DNA of 11,142 nt from Kiritimatiellales bacterium. GTDB taxonomy: Bacteria; Verrucomicrobiota; Kiritimatiellia; Kiritimatiellales; Pontiellaceae. The stretch's first letter is position 1. Each line of letters begins with the position of its first letter. The stretch is taken from positions 1 through 11,142 of the forward strand of contig JAIPIO010000127.1 in assembly GCA_021734595.1 (NCBI GenBank), in the 5' to 3' direction. A program made the position numbers and the translations under genes. The notes beneath the pieces are model-generated. The model had not been told where the DNA came from, made no database searches, and worked only from the letters and a program-made list of their open reading frames with translations. This document shows positions 1-7,290 of the stretch, in pieces.

Positions 1-557
1 ACCCAGTCGACGGGAAAGTGGATGTTGGCTTTCACGCAGGTGGTGTCGGCAAAGATCTGATCGAAACGCAGGGCGGTTTCGCGGTAGAGCAGTTGGTTGG
101 CGAGCGTCTGGTCGGCGGCGGCTCCGGTGAGTCCGTGGATAAGCGTTGCGAGTTCATCGGCCGGGAAGATCTTTTCAAACCGTTCCAACGTGCTTTTGGA
201 TACCGGACGCACGCCATCGACGAAGGAGGTATGGGTGAACCACTGGAAGAGCAGGCTGTCGGCCACCTGCCGGGAAAGCTTCCGGAAAGAAACCCCGGTG
301 ATTCCAAGCAGGATGCCGTAGCGAAGCGCAAGCCGGAACGTGCGGCCATGGCGTTGTGCGCGCCGGGGGGATAGGCGGCGGCCCTCCCCTTGCTCCAGCC
401 TCCCGATCTGTTGCGCAACGAAGCCATGCTCCATCCCGGAAACGGAAAGAATACGATCCATTTCAACCAGGGTGGCGCGGAATTCGCGATAATCTTTCGA
501 AGCGAAAACACAAGGAAGTGCTGGACGAAGTTCAGGTTGGAAGGCGATTATATCCAC
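1..557 (-). CDS. DDE transposase, N-terminal part (runs off the left edge)
   Basis: This is the first ~185 codons of an insertion-sequence transposase, which would cut and rejoin DNA at the element's ends. The frame is open from a GTG at 557-555 to the window edge. The GTG is preceded by GAAAGG seven bases upstream, a good ribosome binding site, which is why I chose it. The protein starts VDIIAFQPELRP, continues through a basic region (RLSPRRAQRHGR) and a helical segment (GVSFRKLSRQVADSLLFQWF), then SKSTLERFEKIF. It ends in FADTTCVKANIHFPVDW at the edge. The D-T-T...N-I-H-x-P-x-D pattern is typical of the first catalytic Asp of IS4/IS5/IS1182-like DDE transposases (family knowledge). The remaining catalytic residues lie outside the window. 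No stop or frameshift is visible, so the gene may be functional. Exact IS family is not certain. Confidence 0.75.
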   Translation of the reverse strand, partial: MDIIAFQPELRPALPCVFASKDYREFRATLVEMDRILSVSGMEHGFVAQQIGRLEQGEGRRLSPRRAQRHGRTFRLALRYGILLGITGVSFRKLSRQVADSLLFQWFTHTSFVDGVRPVSKSTLERFEKIFPADELATLIHGLTGAAADQTLANQLLYRETALRFDQIFADTTCVKANIHFPVDW

Positions 558-610
558 GTGCTTACCTTTCTTTGTTGTGGTGACAGGAAATATAAAGCAC
601 CTCTTTCCGG

Positions 611-636
611 CAAAGGAGGCAAAAATGCCTCCTTTG
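611..636. repeat. Perfect 11-bp hairpin in the transposase leader
   Basis: CAAAGGAGGCA and TGCCTCCTTTG are perfect inverted copies around a four-base A loop (T loop on the other strand). The hairpin ends about 53 bases upstream of the transposase GTG. It has no real T-run on either side, so it is not a textbook terminator. The arm AAAGGAGG resembles a strong ribosome binding site and would be sequestered. Insertion sequences often carry leader hairpins that damp expression from read-through transcripts; that role here is inference. Confidence 0.6.
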
Positions 637-766
637 TTCGGAATCTTCATTCAGATCCGCCCCAAGAACAGGGCACTTGCTCCGTTGGGACAGGCTCTAA
701 ATATGAGGACGAGAAATCAAAAAAGAGGTTTTGGTTTTAGATTCTACTGGAAGCGCGTCCTGCACC

Positions 767-787
767 GGACGGTTCGGCGGTCCGTCC
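767..787. repeat. GC-rich inverted repeat in intergenic DNA
   Basis: GGACGG (767-772) and CCGTCC (782-787) are exact inverted copies with a 9-base loop. It could be a weak transcription end for greA or chance in GC-rich DNA; no T-run follows on the minus strand. Confidence 0.3.
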
Positions 788-848
788 CCTTCAGGCGTTG
801 GTAAGGTTGCCGATGATTACAGCGGTTGCCGCAGACAGTTCCCGCCCT

Positions 849-863
849 TTCCAATGGTTGGAA
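849..863. repeat. TTCCA-N5-TGGAA palindrome
   Basis: TTCCAATGGTTGGAA is an interrupted palindrome of the same type as those at 891-905 and 3063-3077. It lies about 44 bases beyond the greA stop, in gene-free DNA. Centre-to-centre distance to the next copy is 42 bases. The function is unknown: transcript 3'-end structure, protein binding site or dispersed repeat are all possible. Confidence 0.6.
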
Positions 864-890
864 GTTTTTCCCATCCAGTGCGCAGGCGGA

Positions 891-905
891 TTCCAATGCT
901 TGGAA
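891..905. repeat. TTCCA-N5-TGGAA palindrome directly after the greA stop
   Basis: TTCCAATGCTTGGAA, with TTCCAA/TTGGAA arms, begins one base after the greA stop codon (TAG, read from 909-907). Its place at the 3' end of the gene suggests a role in transcript termination or stability, but no T-run follows, so this is inference. Confidence 0.65.
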
Positions 906-906
906 C

Positions 907-3024
907 CTACCCGTTGACCCACGCCTTGATCTCGTCGGAGAGCGGCAGGATGGCTTTGAGCAGGCACTGGCCGGCCGGCACGGTTAGGGTCTCGCCGACC
1001 GTGTGGCCGATGAGCGCTTTGGCCAGACGTGTCTCGCTGGAAACGGTGGAAAGCGCTTCATTCTGGTCCCAGGCACCGAGAACATACCAGGTTTCGACTG
1101 TTCCGTCTTCAAAGACGAGTTCAACACCGGTTCCCATGGCAACGGCGTCGGTAGACACATTTGCGAAATCGGTCGGCTTGACTTTTGCGAGCTCTTCGGC
1201 GATTTGCGCGCTCTGGGCCATCAGCAACCCCTGGCGCTCTTTGGCATACTTGAACTCGGCGTTTTCGCGCAGGTCACCGTAGCTGCGGGCCAGTTCGATC
1301 TCCTTGGAGTTTTCGGGGATTTCGACCATCATTATGCGTTCAAGCTGGCTCTGCCTGGCCGCATAGCTGCGTTTGGAAGTGAAGCTGATCTCCTTTTTCG
1401 GAGCTTCGCTGCCCTTCGGGGCCAGAATGACATCCTGCATTTTCGGATATTGCCGCAGGATTTTCGCAACGACGGACTTGCGGTCCAGCGTGTCCCACCC
1501 AAGCCCTTCGTTGGCGCGGCGCAGAAAATCGCGACGCTGCTGCTCGGTCATCGCCGCCATCACGTCCTGCAACCACTCTTCCTGCTGGAAGCGTTCACGC
1601 AGCTGGTTTTGCGCGCGCAACATCAGGCCGGCATTGTGAACTTCCAGCACTTCCTGGATACGGAAGGCCAGATCGCCTTTGGAAATCAGATTCCATTTTT
1701 CGATCAGTTCCGGCGTGCGCTGGCACCACAGCAGCATCGGCGATCCCGCCGTGCGCTTTGCCACCGCTGCACTCATGATACTCCTGACCGCTTCCTCGCC
1801 GCCACTCGCGACCAGCACACTCATGATTTCGTTCAGCACCGGGTAGCTGACAACGGGGATCACCTCTTCGAGGATTCCGGTTACGGCTTCCTTATCGGTT
1901 TCAATCAGAATCTTGAGCAGGGTCTGCAGCTGCCGGGCCGGCAGCCGTTCGAGCGCGGTGACCAGATCTCCGGCAATCAACTTGCGGATGAGGTCGGCCA
2001 AATCCAGCCCGGCGGGTTCAACGCCGAACGTACGGGCGTAGATGATCCCTTCCGCCTTCCATTCCGGATGTGCCAAGGGCGCGCCATTGATAATGAATGC
2101 CAAACGGTTGGCCAGCGCCTCCTGGGCGGCTTCGGATGCTACATCGATTTTCTTCTCAAGGATCTCTTTAAAACGGACGAACAATCCGGGGATATCGCAA
2201 TCGGCGCGGATCACTGCAAACCATTCATCATCATAGGCGAGCGCCTTCTTGTGCAGGACTATGGATTCAGAGCGTTTTCTGGGGATTTCCACCGAGGCGT
2301 CGTTCTTGAGTACCTTGCGCGCACTGTCCCAGAACTTCTTCCAGTCGGCTTCGGCCAGGACTGAAGGCACCAGCATTTCCTGCAACTGGGGCACAGAGAG
2401 CGGCCCATAGCTACGCAGCGTAATGCGCACCACCTCGGCCGGATTTTCAGAAACCATCTGCTGCAGAACTTCGGGAGTTTTGTGCTTGATGGCAAGAATG
2501 TGGTCATTCGTCAGCACATCAAGCGCTTCGGCGGCATAATTGAAAGCCAGTTCGTGGTCCCCCTTGAGTTCAAAATCAATCTCTACCCTCTGATAGAAGT
2601 GATCCACGCGCGTAATAATGCCGAAACCCCAGGTTTTATTGTAGCAGAGCATCTTCTTCTTGAGCGAACGCAGGTGACGAAGGCGCTCAAAGCACTCCTT
2701 GACCGGTGTAGTTGTTCCAAAGCCCGCCGGCTCAATGAGTTTCCGTTCGTTACGGTGTTTCGACAGCATTTTTTCAAGGGTGCCTTTGAGGTCATCCACC
2801 GTGCCACGCGCAAGCGCCTGCCACCGCAATACGTGCAAAGCCTGACTGATATCATCGCGGGCCATCAGCGTATCCCGCAGCAGCGCCGCCCACTCATCGG
2901 CCTCCGCGCCGCGGTCGGCTTCGGCCATCTCAGTAAAGACATCGACCAATCCCGGCGCATCAATTTCCACCGCTTCCAGCTGCCCCAAAAACCACTCTTC
3001 ATTAACCGTACTTAGATCTGCCAT
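907..3024 (-). CDS. greA: Long GreA-type transcription elongation factor
   Basis: The product (705 aa) carries a GreA/GreB module at its C-terminus. Such factors enter the secondary channel of RNA polymerase and stimulate cleavage of the transcript 3' end in backtracked complexes. Residues ~552-615 form the coiled coil with IPENSKEIELARSYGDLREN; D584 and E587 match the acidic tip pair of E. coli GreA. Residues ~625-700 match the FKBP-like domain (TWYVLGAWDQNEA, then SSETRLAKALIGHTVGETL). Ordinary GreA is about 158 aa, so some 550 residues are extra. That extension is mostly helical, but residues ~125-180 (WGFGIITRVDHFYQRVEIDF) look beta-rich, like a Tudor- or CarD-type fold (weak inference). 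Chlamydial GreA is similarly long (about 715 aa), which supports a PVC origin. The ATG at 3024 is preceded by AAGGAG at a good distance. It probably has its own promoter. Confidence 0.9.
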   Translation of the reverse strand: MADLSTVNEEWFLGQLEAVEIDAPGLVDVFTEMAEADRGAEADEWAALLRDTLMARDDISQALHVLRWQALARGTVDDLKGTLEKMLSKHRNERKLIEPAGFGTTTPVKECFERLRHLRSLKKKMLCYNKTWGFGIITRVDHFYQRVEIDFELKGDHELAFNYAAEALDVLTNDHILAIKHKTPEVLQQMVSENPAEVVRITLRSYGPLSVPQLQEMLVPSVLAEADWKKFWDSARKVLKNDASVEIPRKRSESIVLHKKALAYDDEWFAVIRADCDIPGLFVRFKEILEKKIDVASEAAQEALANRLAFIINGAPLAHPEWKAEGIIYARTFGVEPAGLDLADLIRKLIAGDLVTALERLPARQLQTLLKILIETDKEAVTGILEEVIPVVSYPVLNEIMSVLVASGGEEAVRSIMSAAVAKRTAGSPMLLWCQRTPELIEKWNLISKGDLAFRIQEVLEVHNAGLMLRAQNQLRERFQQEEWLQDVMAAMTEQQRRDFLRRANEGLGWDTLDRKSVVAKILRQYPKMQDVILAPKGSEAPKKEISFTSKRSYAARQSQLERIMMVEIPENSKEIELARSYGDLRENAEFKYAKERQGLLMAQSAQIAEELAKVKPTDFANVSTDAVAMGTGVELVFEDGTVETWYVLGAWDQNEALSTVSSETRLAKALIGHTVGETLTVPAGQCLLKAILPLSDEIKAWVNG

Positions 3025-3030
3025 TGAATT

Positions 3031-3036
3031 CTCCTT
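3031..3036 (-). promoter_or_regulatory. Ribosome binding site of greA
   Basis: AAGGAG on the minus strand, six bases before the ATG at 3024-3022. This is the strongest Shine-Dalgarno sequence among the genes here and fixes the greA start. Confidence 0.8.
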
Positions 3037-3049
3037 AAATCAGCGGCAC

Positions 3050-3078
3050 AACATAGCGCTTTTTCCAGGGTCTGGAAA
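3050..3078 (-). promoter_or_regulatory. Possible sigma70-type promoter of greA
   Basis: On the minus strand TTTCCA (3078-3073) and TATGTT (3055-3050) are separated by exactly 17 bases. Each matches 4 of 6 consensus bases. Transcription would start near 3043, just before the ribosome binding site. The -35 candidate is one arm of the palindrome at 3061-3079. The match is weak and promoter rules of this phylum are uncertain, so this is only a candidate. Confidence 0.25.
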
Positions 3079-3079
3079 A
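3061..3079. repeat. TTTTCCA-N5-TGGAAAA palindrome between the NRPS and greA
   Basis: TTTTCCAGGGTCTGGAAAA has seven-base perfect arms; with the inner G/C pair the stem is 8 bp around a GGT loop. It sits between the stop of the downstream synthetase and the start of greA and may mark the end of the NRPS transcript or act as an operator for greA. The core 15-mer is identical to one inside the upstream synthetase gene (10594-10608). Confidence 0.65.
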
Positions 3080-3093
3080 TGTTTTCAGCAAGT

Positions 3094-3108
3094 TTCCGAG
3101 GGATGGAA
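3094..3108. repeat. Imperfect copy of the TTCCA/TGGAA palindrome
   Basis: TTCCGAGGGATGGAA differs from the family pattern at one arm position (G for A). It lies 31 bases, centre to centre, from the perfect copy at 3063-3077 and 16 bases beyond the NRPS stop codon at 3125-3127. Confidence 0.4.
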
Positions 3109-3124
3109 AAGGCAGGCGTGGCGG

Positions 3125-6100
3125 TCAGCACCCATCGATACAGTGTTGCAGGTGCCGGGCAAGTAGCTGGACATTCGGTTCGTGGATCATGCTGCGATGG
3201 TCGCCCGGTATTAGAAACACCTCATAGTCGTCCACCAGCGAGTGCCAACCCATCGACAGGTCGGGCAGGAACTCCGGGTTGAGCAGATCGGGGCGGAAGA
3301 GACAGACTTCGCCGGGATAGTAGCGGGTAGCGAATTTTCGCTCGGCTTCGATATTGTGCCGGTATACCGCGGCGCGGTTCTTCAGGATCCCGCGGGTCAC
3401 CTTCACTTCCAGTTGCCGTTCAACCTCGCTCTTTTTTCCGGCCCGCAGCCGGTTTCTGATCCGTTTCAGCACAAAATCCTTTTTTGCCTTGAAACTCAAT
3501 GTGCGGAATTTCTGCAGCCGTTCACGGTTGTATTTCACCCGCAGGGCGCGTTTGGCAGGCGCATGCGCCCAGGTGTCGCACAACGCAAGCAAAGCCACCT
3601 CATGCCCCTGCTCCTTGAGCTGTACCGCCATTTCCGCGGCCACCATTCCGCCATAGGCCCAGCCGACAAGCATATACGGTCCCGACGGATAGAATTTGAT
3701 CAGCAGCTCCACATAGTGTGCCGCCATCGCCTCGATCTCCCCATGCAGGTGGCCAGTGTCATGCAACCCCAATGATTGAAAGCCGTAACACGGTTGATCG
3801 GCTTTCAACCGATGAATCAGGTTGGCATAGATCAGCACATCCCCAGGGGCCGTGTGGATAAAAAACAGCGGCACTTTATTCCCGTCGCCGCGTTTAAGCG
3901 CCACGAGCGACGACCACCCCAGATCGGCTGATTCCACCGCAAAGGACTGCCGCACAACCCGGGCCATTCCATCAATGGTCGGATGCAGGAAGAGCTGCTC
4001 CACCCGCAGGTTGTAACCCGCCTCCCCCAACCGGTCGATCAGCTTGATCGCCAGCAGCGAATGGCCGCCCAGCTCGAAAAAGTTATCCCGGATGCCGACC
4101 TGTTCCAGTTCAAGCACCTCGCACCAGATTTCAGCCAGTGCCTTTTCACCCGCCGTTTGCGGTTCGATAAATTCCGCCGAAACCGCCAGCGCTTCCGCAC
4201 CTGGTTTCGGCAGCATCTGGCGATCCACCTTACCTTCGGCGGTCATCGGAATCTCATCCAGTTGAATAAAGAACTGGGGAATCATTTCATCCGGCAGGTT
4301 CTTCTCCATCCACTTCCGCAGCTTGGCCCCTTCCACCTCCTGTTCGGCCTCGATGGTGTAGCAACCGGTCAGTTGGTTATTCCCGTCCGCGCTCTGGCAC
4401 GCCTGCGCCATTGCCTGTTGTATGCCGGGAAACCGCATCATTACTGATTCCACTTCCTCGAGCTCGATGCGGAAACCGCGGATATTCACCTGTAGGTCTT
4501 TCCTTCGCAGGAATTCAATCCGTCCGTCGGGCTTCCGCCGGGCAAGGTTGCCTGTTTTATACAACCTCGCGCCAGGAACCGAACTGAACGGATCGGGCAC
4601 GAACTGCTCCGCGGTCAGTCCATCCATTTTGTAGTAACCGCGCGACACGCCTTCGCCGCCGATACACAGTTCGCCCGTCATGCCGGCGGGCAGCATCTGA
4701 AGGTTCCTGTCCATGATATAGAAGGAGGTGTTGTCAATGGGACGACCCAACAGAATGGGGCCGGTATCACCAATCTTCACCTGCTCCACGCCGGACCAGA
4801 CGGTGGTTTCCGGTGAACCGTGCATATTCCAGAGTTCACCGCCGCCCTGTAGTAGTTCGGCGGCCAGTTCGCGCGGCCAGATCTCGCCGCCGCACAGCAT
4901 TTTGAGATGTCTGGAACCTCTCCATCCGCTATCCAGCAACATGCGCCATGTAGAAGGGGTGGCTTGCAGCACCGTACCGGTTTTTTCAATCTGCTCCGCC
5001 AACAGATGACCGTTCATTGCGGTCTCCCGCGGCAGAATGGCGGTTTTCGCACCCGTAATGAGCGGAAGGAAGAGTTCCAGCCCGGCAATATCGAGACAGG
5101 GCGTTGTAATCGCCAGTACCGTGTCCATCCGGGTCAGTCCCGGTGCCTGCTGCATCGATCGCAGAAAGTTCACAAACGAATGGTGTTCTATCTGCGTGCC
5201 TTTCGGATGCCCGGTCGAACCGGAGGTATAGACGACGTAGGCCGGATTCCGGGGATCGGTTTCCACCTGCGGGTTTTTCGCCGGAGCTCCGGATATATCG
5301 ACCGCGTCGATGACGACCGTTTCTGTTTTGGCGTGCGATACGCGGTACGTAACGCCCATTACAGACTTTTCAGTTAAGAGCAGAGCGGCGTCGGCATCTT
5401 CCAGCATGTAGGCAATCCGCTCCGGCGGATAGACGGGATCCAGCGGGACATACGCGCCACCCGCTTTCCAGATCGCCAGCGCGGCAATCACCAGTTCCGG
5501 GCCGCGCGCTAGGCAGACCCCCACCTTCACATCGGCCTGCACGCCCCGCTTCAGCAGCAGATGCGCCAGCCGGTTTGCCCGGTCGTTCAGCTCGGCATAC
5601 GTGATCTCTTCACCTTCAAACAGCACTGCCACGCGATCCGGCCAATCAGCCGCCTGTTCCTCGATCAGTTGATGCGTGCATTTGTCCCGTGGAAAGTCTG
5701 CTTGCGTCGCATTCCACTCCAAAAGTATCCGGTCACGCTCCCCGGTCGTTAGCAAAGGGATCTCGCACAATTTCCGCATTGGATTGGAGCAGACGGCTTC
5801 GAGCGCCGTCATAAAATGCCCGGCCAGGAATTCGATGGTCGCCGTATCAAACAGATCCTTGTTATATTCAAACCGGCATGGCCAACCGCCATCCGCCTGT
5901 TCGATATCAAAGGTAAGATCGACCTGGGAAACCCCGATATCCACCCGATCGGCACAAAACGTGACCCCGTCCACTATCCTGGGCGGGACGGAATCATCCC
6001 TGAACTGGAAAATTATCTGGTAAACCGGATGTCGGCTTGGATCGCGCTCAAGCGGGAGTTCCGCTACCACCTGTTCAAACGGAACATAGGCGCATGCGAA

Positions 6101-7195
6101 TGCTTCGAGGCAGGTTTCGCTCACCGCGGACAGTAGCTCGCTGAACGTACCCTGACTGTTTATCGTGGTCCGCAACGCCAACATGTTGATAAAACAGCCG
6201 ATGACATCGCGCAGTTCAGGTCTATCCCGGTTGGCCACCGGCGAACCGACCACCATATCCTCCAAGCCGCTGTAACGGTGCAGCACCGTCTTGAACGTGG
6301 CCAGCAGAAAAATGTATGCCGTTGTCTCGCAGGCTTTGCTGACACCGGCAATCTGCTCCGCAAGCTCTGCGGGGATGATCCATTTGTGGCATGCACCGTT
6401 GTTGCGTGTCTGCAAAACTGGACGCGATCCTTTCGTCGGAAACTCTGTACAGGGCAGCGGTGGTGCCAGTTTTTCCTTCCAATACGAAAGCTGCGCGGCA
6501 CATCCGCCTTGCTCCAGCCATTGCCCCAGCCAAATGGCGAAGTCGGGATACTGCACCGGCAGCGGCCGCAGCCCGGGCGGTTCTCCCTGCGAATATTCCC
6601 GGTACAGCCTAAGCAGATCGCGGAAAAAGATCCTCATAGACCAACCGTCAAATATGATGTGGTGGAACGTCAGCAGGAGCAGGAAATCCTCCGGTTCCAA
6701 CTGAATCAGCATCACTCGGAAAAGCGGGGCACGGGAAAGATCGAACACGGTGCGACCGGTCTGCAGTGCCAGTTCCTGCGCCTTCACCGCGCGTTGCCGG
6801 GCAGAAAGATCCACCAGACTAACGAATTCATACGGCAGGTCAACCTGATCGGTCACCACCTGACCCGGTTCCCCGTCCGCTTCCCTGATCGACACCCGCA
6901 GTAATTCATGCCGCGCCACCAGCGCTTCAAGCGCCTGTTGCAATGTCCCGGGATTCAGTTCCCCGTTGACCTGCACCTGCAACGGCAGATTGTAAACCAC
7001 TCCGCTTTCATCCGCCCGCACCAGAAACCACAGACCTTGCTGGACGGGGGAGAGAGGAAACCTGTTTTCGCCGTCCGTTCGTTCAATACGGGGTATGGCG
7101 GATTCTGTTAGAAACGCTGTTTTTTCCAGCAACGCACCCAACAGCTCCCGATTCGCAGGGGTTGGATTCACCCATGTCTGTGTTTCATCGTGCAT
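3125..7195 (-). CDS. NRPS module A, C-A-T-TE, glycine code, TE lacks its nucleophile
   Basis: A one-module nonribosomal peptide synthetase of 1356 aa, numbered from the ATG at 7195. Order: condensation (~45-480) with intact HHIIFDG (178-184) and VGSPVANR; adenylation (~500-995) with YTSGSTGHPKG (656-666), D702 and A10 lysine K989; carrier domain with GGHS and attachment serine S1046; thioesterase (~1105-1356). By-eye comparison with GrsA gives pocket DILQLGMVW plus lysine, close to the glycine code. Odd points: A5 reads NMHGSPETT instead of NxYGPTE, A7 reads YKTGNL with N883 for the usual Asp, A8 has R897 and N904 for the usual Gly and Lys, and the TE motif is G-W-A1180-Y-G, so the nucleophile is missing although D1207 and H1333 remain. 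The frame is fully open. The start is uncertain: no good ribosome binding site, and in-frame GTG and TTG codons lie upstream (to 7261). No methylation or epimerisation domain is seen. Confidence 0.9.
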   Translation of the reverse strand: MHDETQTWVNPTPANRELLGALLEKTAFLTESAIPRIERTDGENRFPLSPVQQGLWFLVRADESGVVYNLPLQVQVNGELNPGTLQQALEALVARHELLRVSIREADGEPGQVVTDQVDLPYEFVSLVDLSARQRAVKAQELALQTGRTVFDLSRAPLFRVMLIQLEPEDFLLLLTFHHIIFDGWSMRIFFRDLLRLYREYSQGEPPGLRPLPVQYPDFAIWLGQWLEQGGCAAQLSYWKEKLAPPLPCTEFPTKGSRPVLQTRNNGACHKWIIPAELAEQIAGVSKACETTAYIFLLATFKTVLHRYSGLEDMVVGSPVANRDRPELRDVIGCFINMLALRTTINSQGTFSELLSAVSETCLEAFACAYVPFEQVVAELPLERDPSRHPVYQIIFQFRDDSVPPRIVDGVTFCADRVDIGVSQVDLTFDIEQADGGWPCRFEYNKDLFDTATIEFLAGHFMTALEAVCSNPMRKLCEIPLLTTGERDRILLEWNATQADFPRDKCTHQLIEEQAADWPDRVAVLFEGEEITYAELNDRANRLAHLLLKRGVQADVKVGVCLARGPELVIAALAIWKAGGAYVPLDPVYPPERIAYMLEDADAALLLTEKSVMGVTYRVSHAKTETVVIDAVDISGAPAKNPQVETDPRNPAYVVYTSGSTGHPKGTQIEHHSFVNFLRSMQQAPGLTRMDTVLAITTPCLDIAGLELFLPLITGAKTAILPRETAMNGHLLAEQIEKTGTVLQATPSTWRMLLDSGWRGSRHLKMLCGGEIWPRELAAELLQGGGELWNMHGSPETTVWSGVEQVKIGDTGPILLGRPIDNTSFYIMDRNLQMLPAGMTGELCIGGEGVSRGYYKMDGLTAEQFVPDPFSSVPGARLYKTGNLARRKPDGRIEFLRRKDLQVNIRGFRIELEEVESVMMRFPGIQQAMAQACQSADGNNQLTGCYTIEAEQEVEGAKLRKWMEKNLPDEMIPQFFIQLDEIPMTAEGKVDRQMLPKPGAEALAVSAEFIEPQTAGEKALAEIWCEVLELEQVGIRDNFFELGGHSLLAIKLIDRLGEAGYNLRVEQLFLHPTIDGMARVVRQSFAVESADLGWSSLVALKRGDGNKVPLFFIHTAPGDVLIYANLIHRLKADQPCYGFQSLGLHDTGHLHGEIEAMAAHYVELLIKFYPSGPYMLVGWAYGGMVAAEMAVQLKEQGHEVALLALCDTWAHAPAKRALRVKYNRERLQKFRTLSFKAKKDFVLKRIRNRLRAGKKSEVERQLEVKVTRGILKNRAAVYRHNIEAERKFATRYYPGEVCLFRPDLLNPEFLPDLSMGWHSLVDDYEVFLIPGDHRSMIHEPNVQLLARHLQHCIDGC

Positions 7196-7246
7196 TGGTT
7201 TATTATCCCGCACGTGCTTGCCATTCGGAACCACTATACCCCAACA

Positions 7247-7273
7247 CCCGGTTGCTTTCAACCATCAACCGGG
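7247..7273. repeat. Hairpin between the two NRPS genes
   Basis: CCCGGTTG (7247-7254) and CAACCGGG (7266-7273) are exact inverted copies with an 11-base loop; a shorter alternative pairing GGTTG/CAACC lies inside. It falls in the 95-base gap after the module B stop and before the module A ATG. No T-run follows, so it is more likely an mRNA processing or translation-control structure than a terminator. It covers the alternative TTG start at 7261, which favours the ATG at 7195. Confidence 0.4.
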
Positions 7274-7290
7274 AAACCCCGGACACAAAC

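Larger units (their letters stand above)
1..697 (-). mobile_element. Insertion sequence, one end (partial)
   Basis: The transposase gene and its leader imply an insertion sequence whose promoter-proximal end lies between the transposase start and greA. A candidate terminus, read on the minus strand, begins GAGCCTGTCCCAA (685-697). A related GCCCTGTTCTTGGGG lies about 10 bases further in, and CCCAA/TTGGG form a small inverted repeat. Outside 697 the sequence becomes AT-rich and loses this character. The other end is outside the window, so neither the inverted repeat nor a target duplication can be confirmed. The boundary at 697 is a guess; the presence of the element is better supported. Confidence 0.35.
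558..906. other. Intergenic region between greA and the transposase
   Basis: About 350 bases with no convincing gene on either strand. Reading from right to left it holds a TTCCA/TGGAA palindrome directly after the greA stop (891-905), a second at 849-863, a GC-rich hairpin (767-787), an AT-rich patch (about 700-755), the candidate insertion-sequence end (685-697) and the leader hairpin (611-636). The promoter of the transposase should lie here, but I see no convincing -35/-10 pair. Confidence 0.6.

Noticed and set aside
32..511. Open frame of 159 codons on the minus strand
   Set aside because: It is in a different frame from the transposase that reads through to FADTTCVKANIHFP; its Ser/Pro/Arg-rich composition is typical of a wrong frame.
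731..1282. Plus-strand open frame of 183 codons starting in the intergenic region
   Set aside because: It overlaps the greA 3' half antisense and spans both palindromes; no family resemblance.
1003..2364. Open frame of 453 codons on the plus strand opposite greA
   Set aside because: Antisense shadow of the greA coding sequence, with no recognisable domain and no ribosome binding site that I could see.
3061..3079. Rho-independent terminator at the palindrome
   Set aside because: The stem is AT-rich at its base and no T-run follows on the minus strand; I list it as a repeat of unknown role.
3125..7195. NRPS module A as a pseudogene
   Set aside because: Several catalytic residues are altered, but the frame is intact over its whole length and the condensation and carrier active sites are preserved, so I keep it as a CDS.
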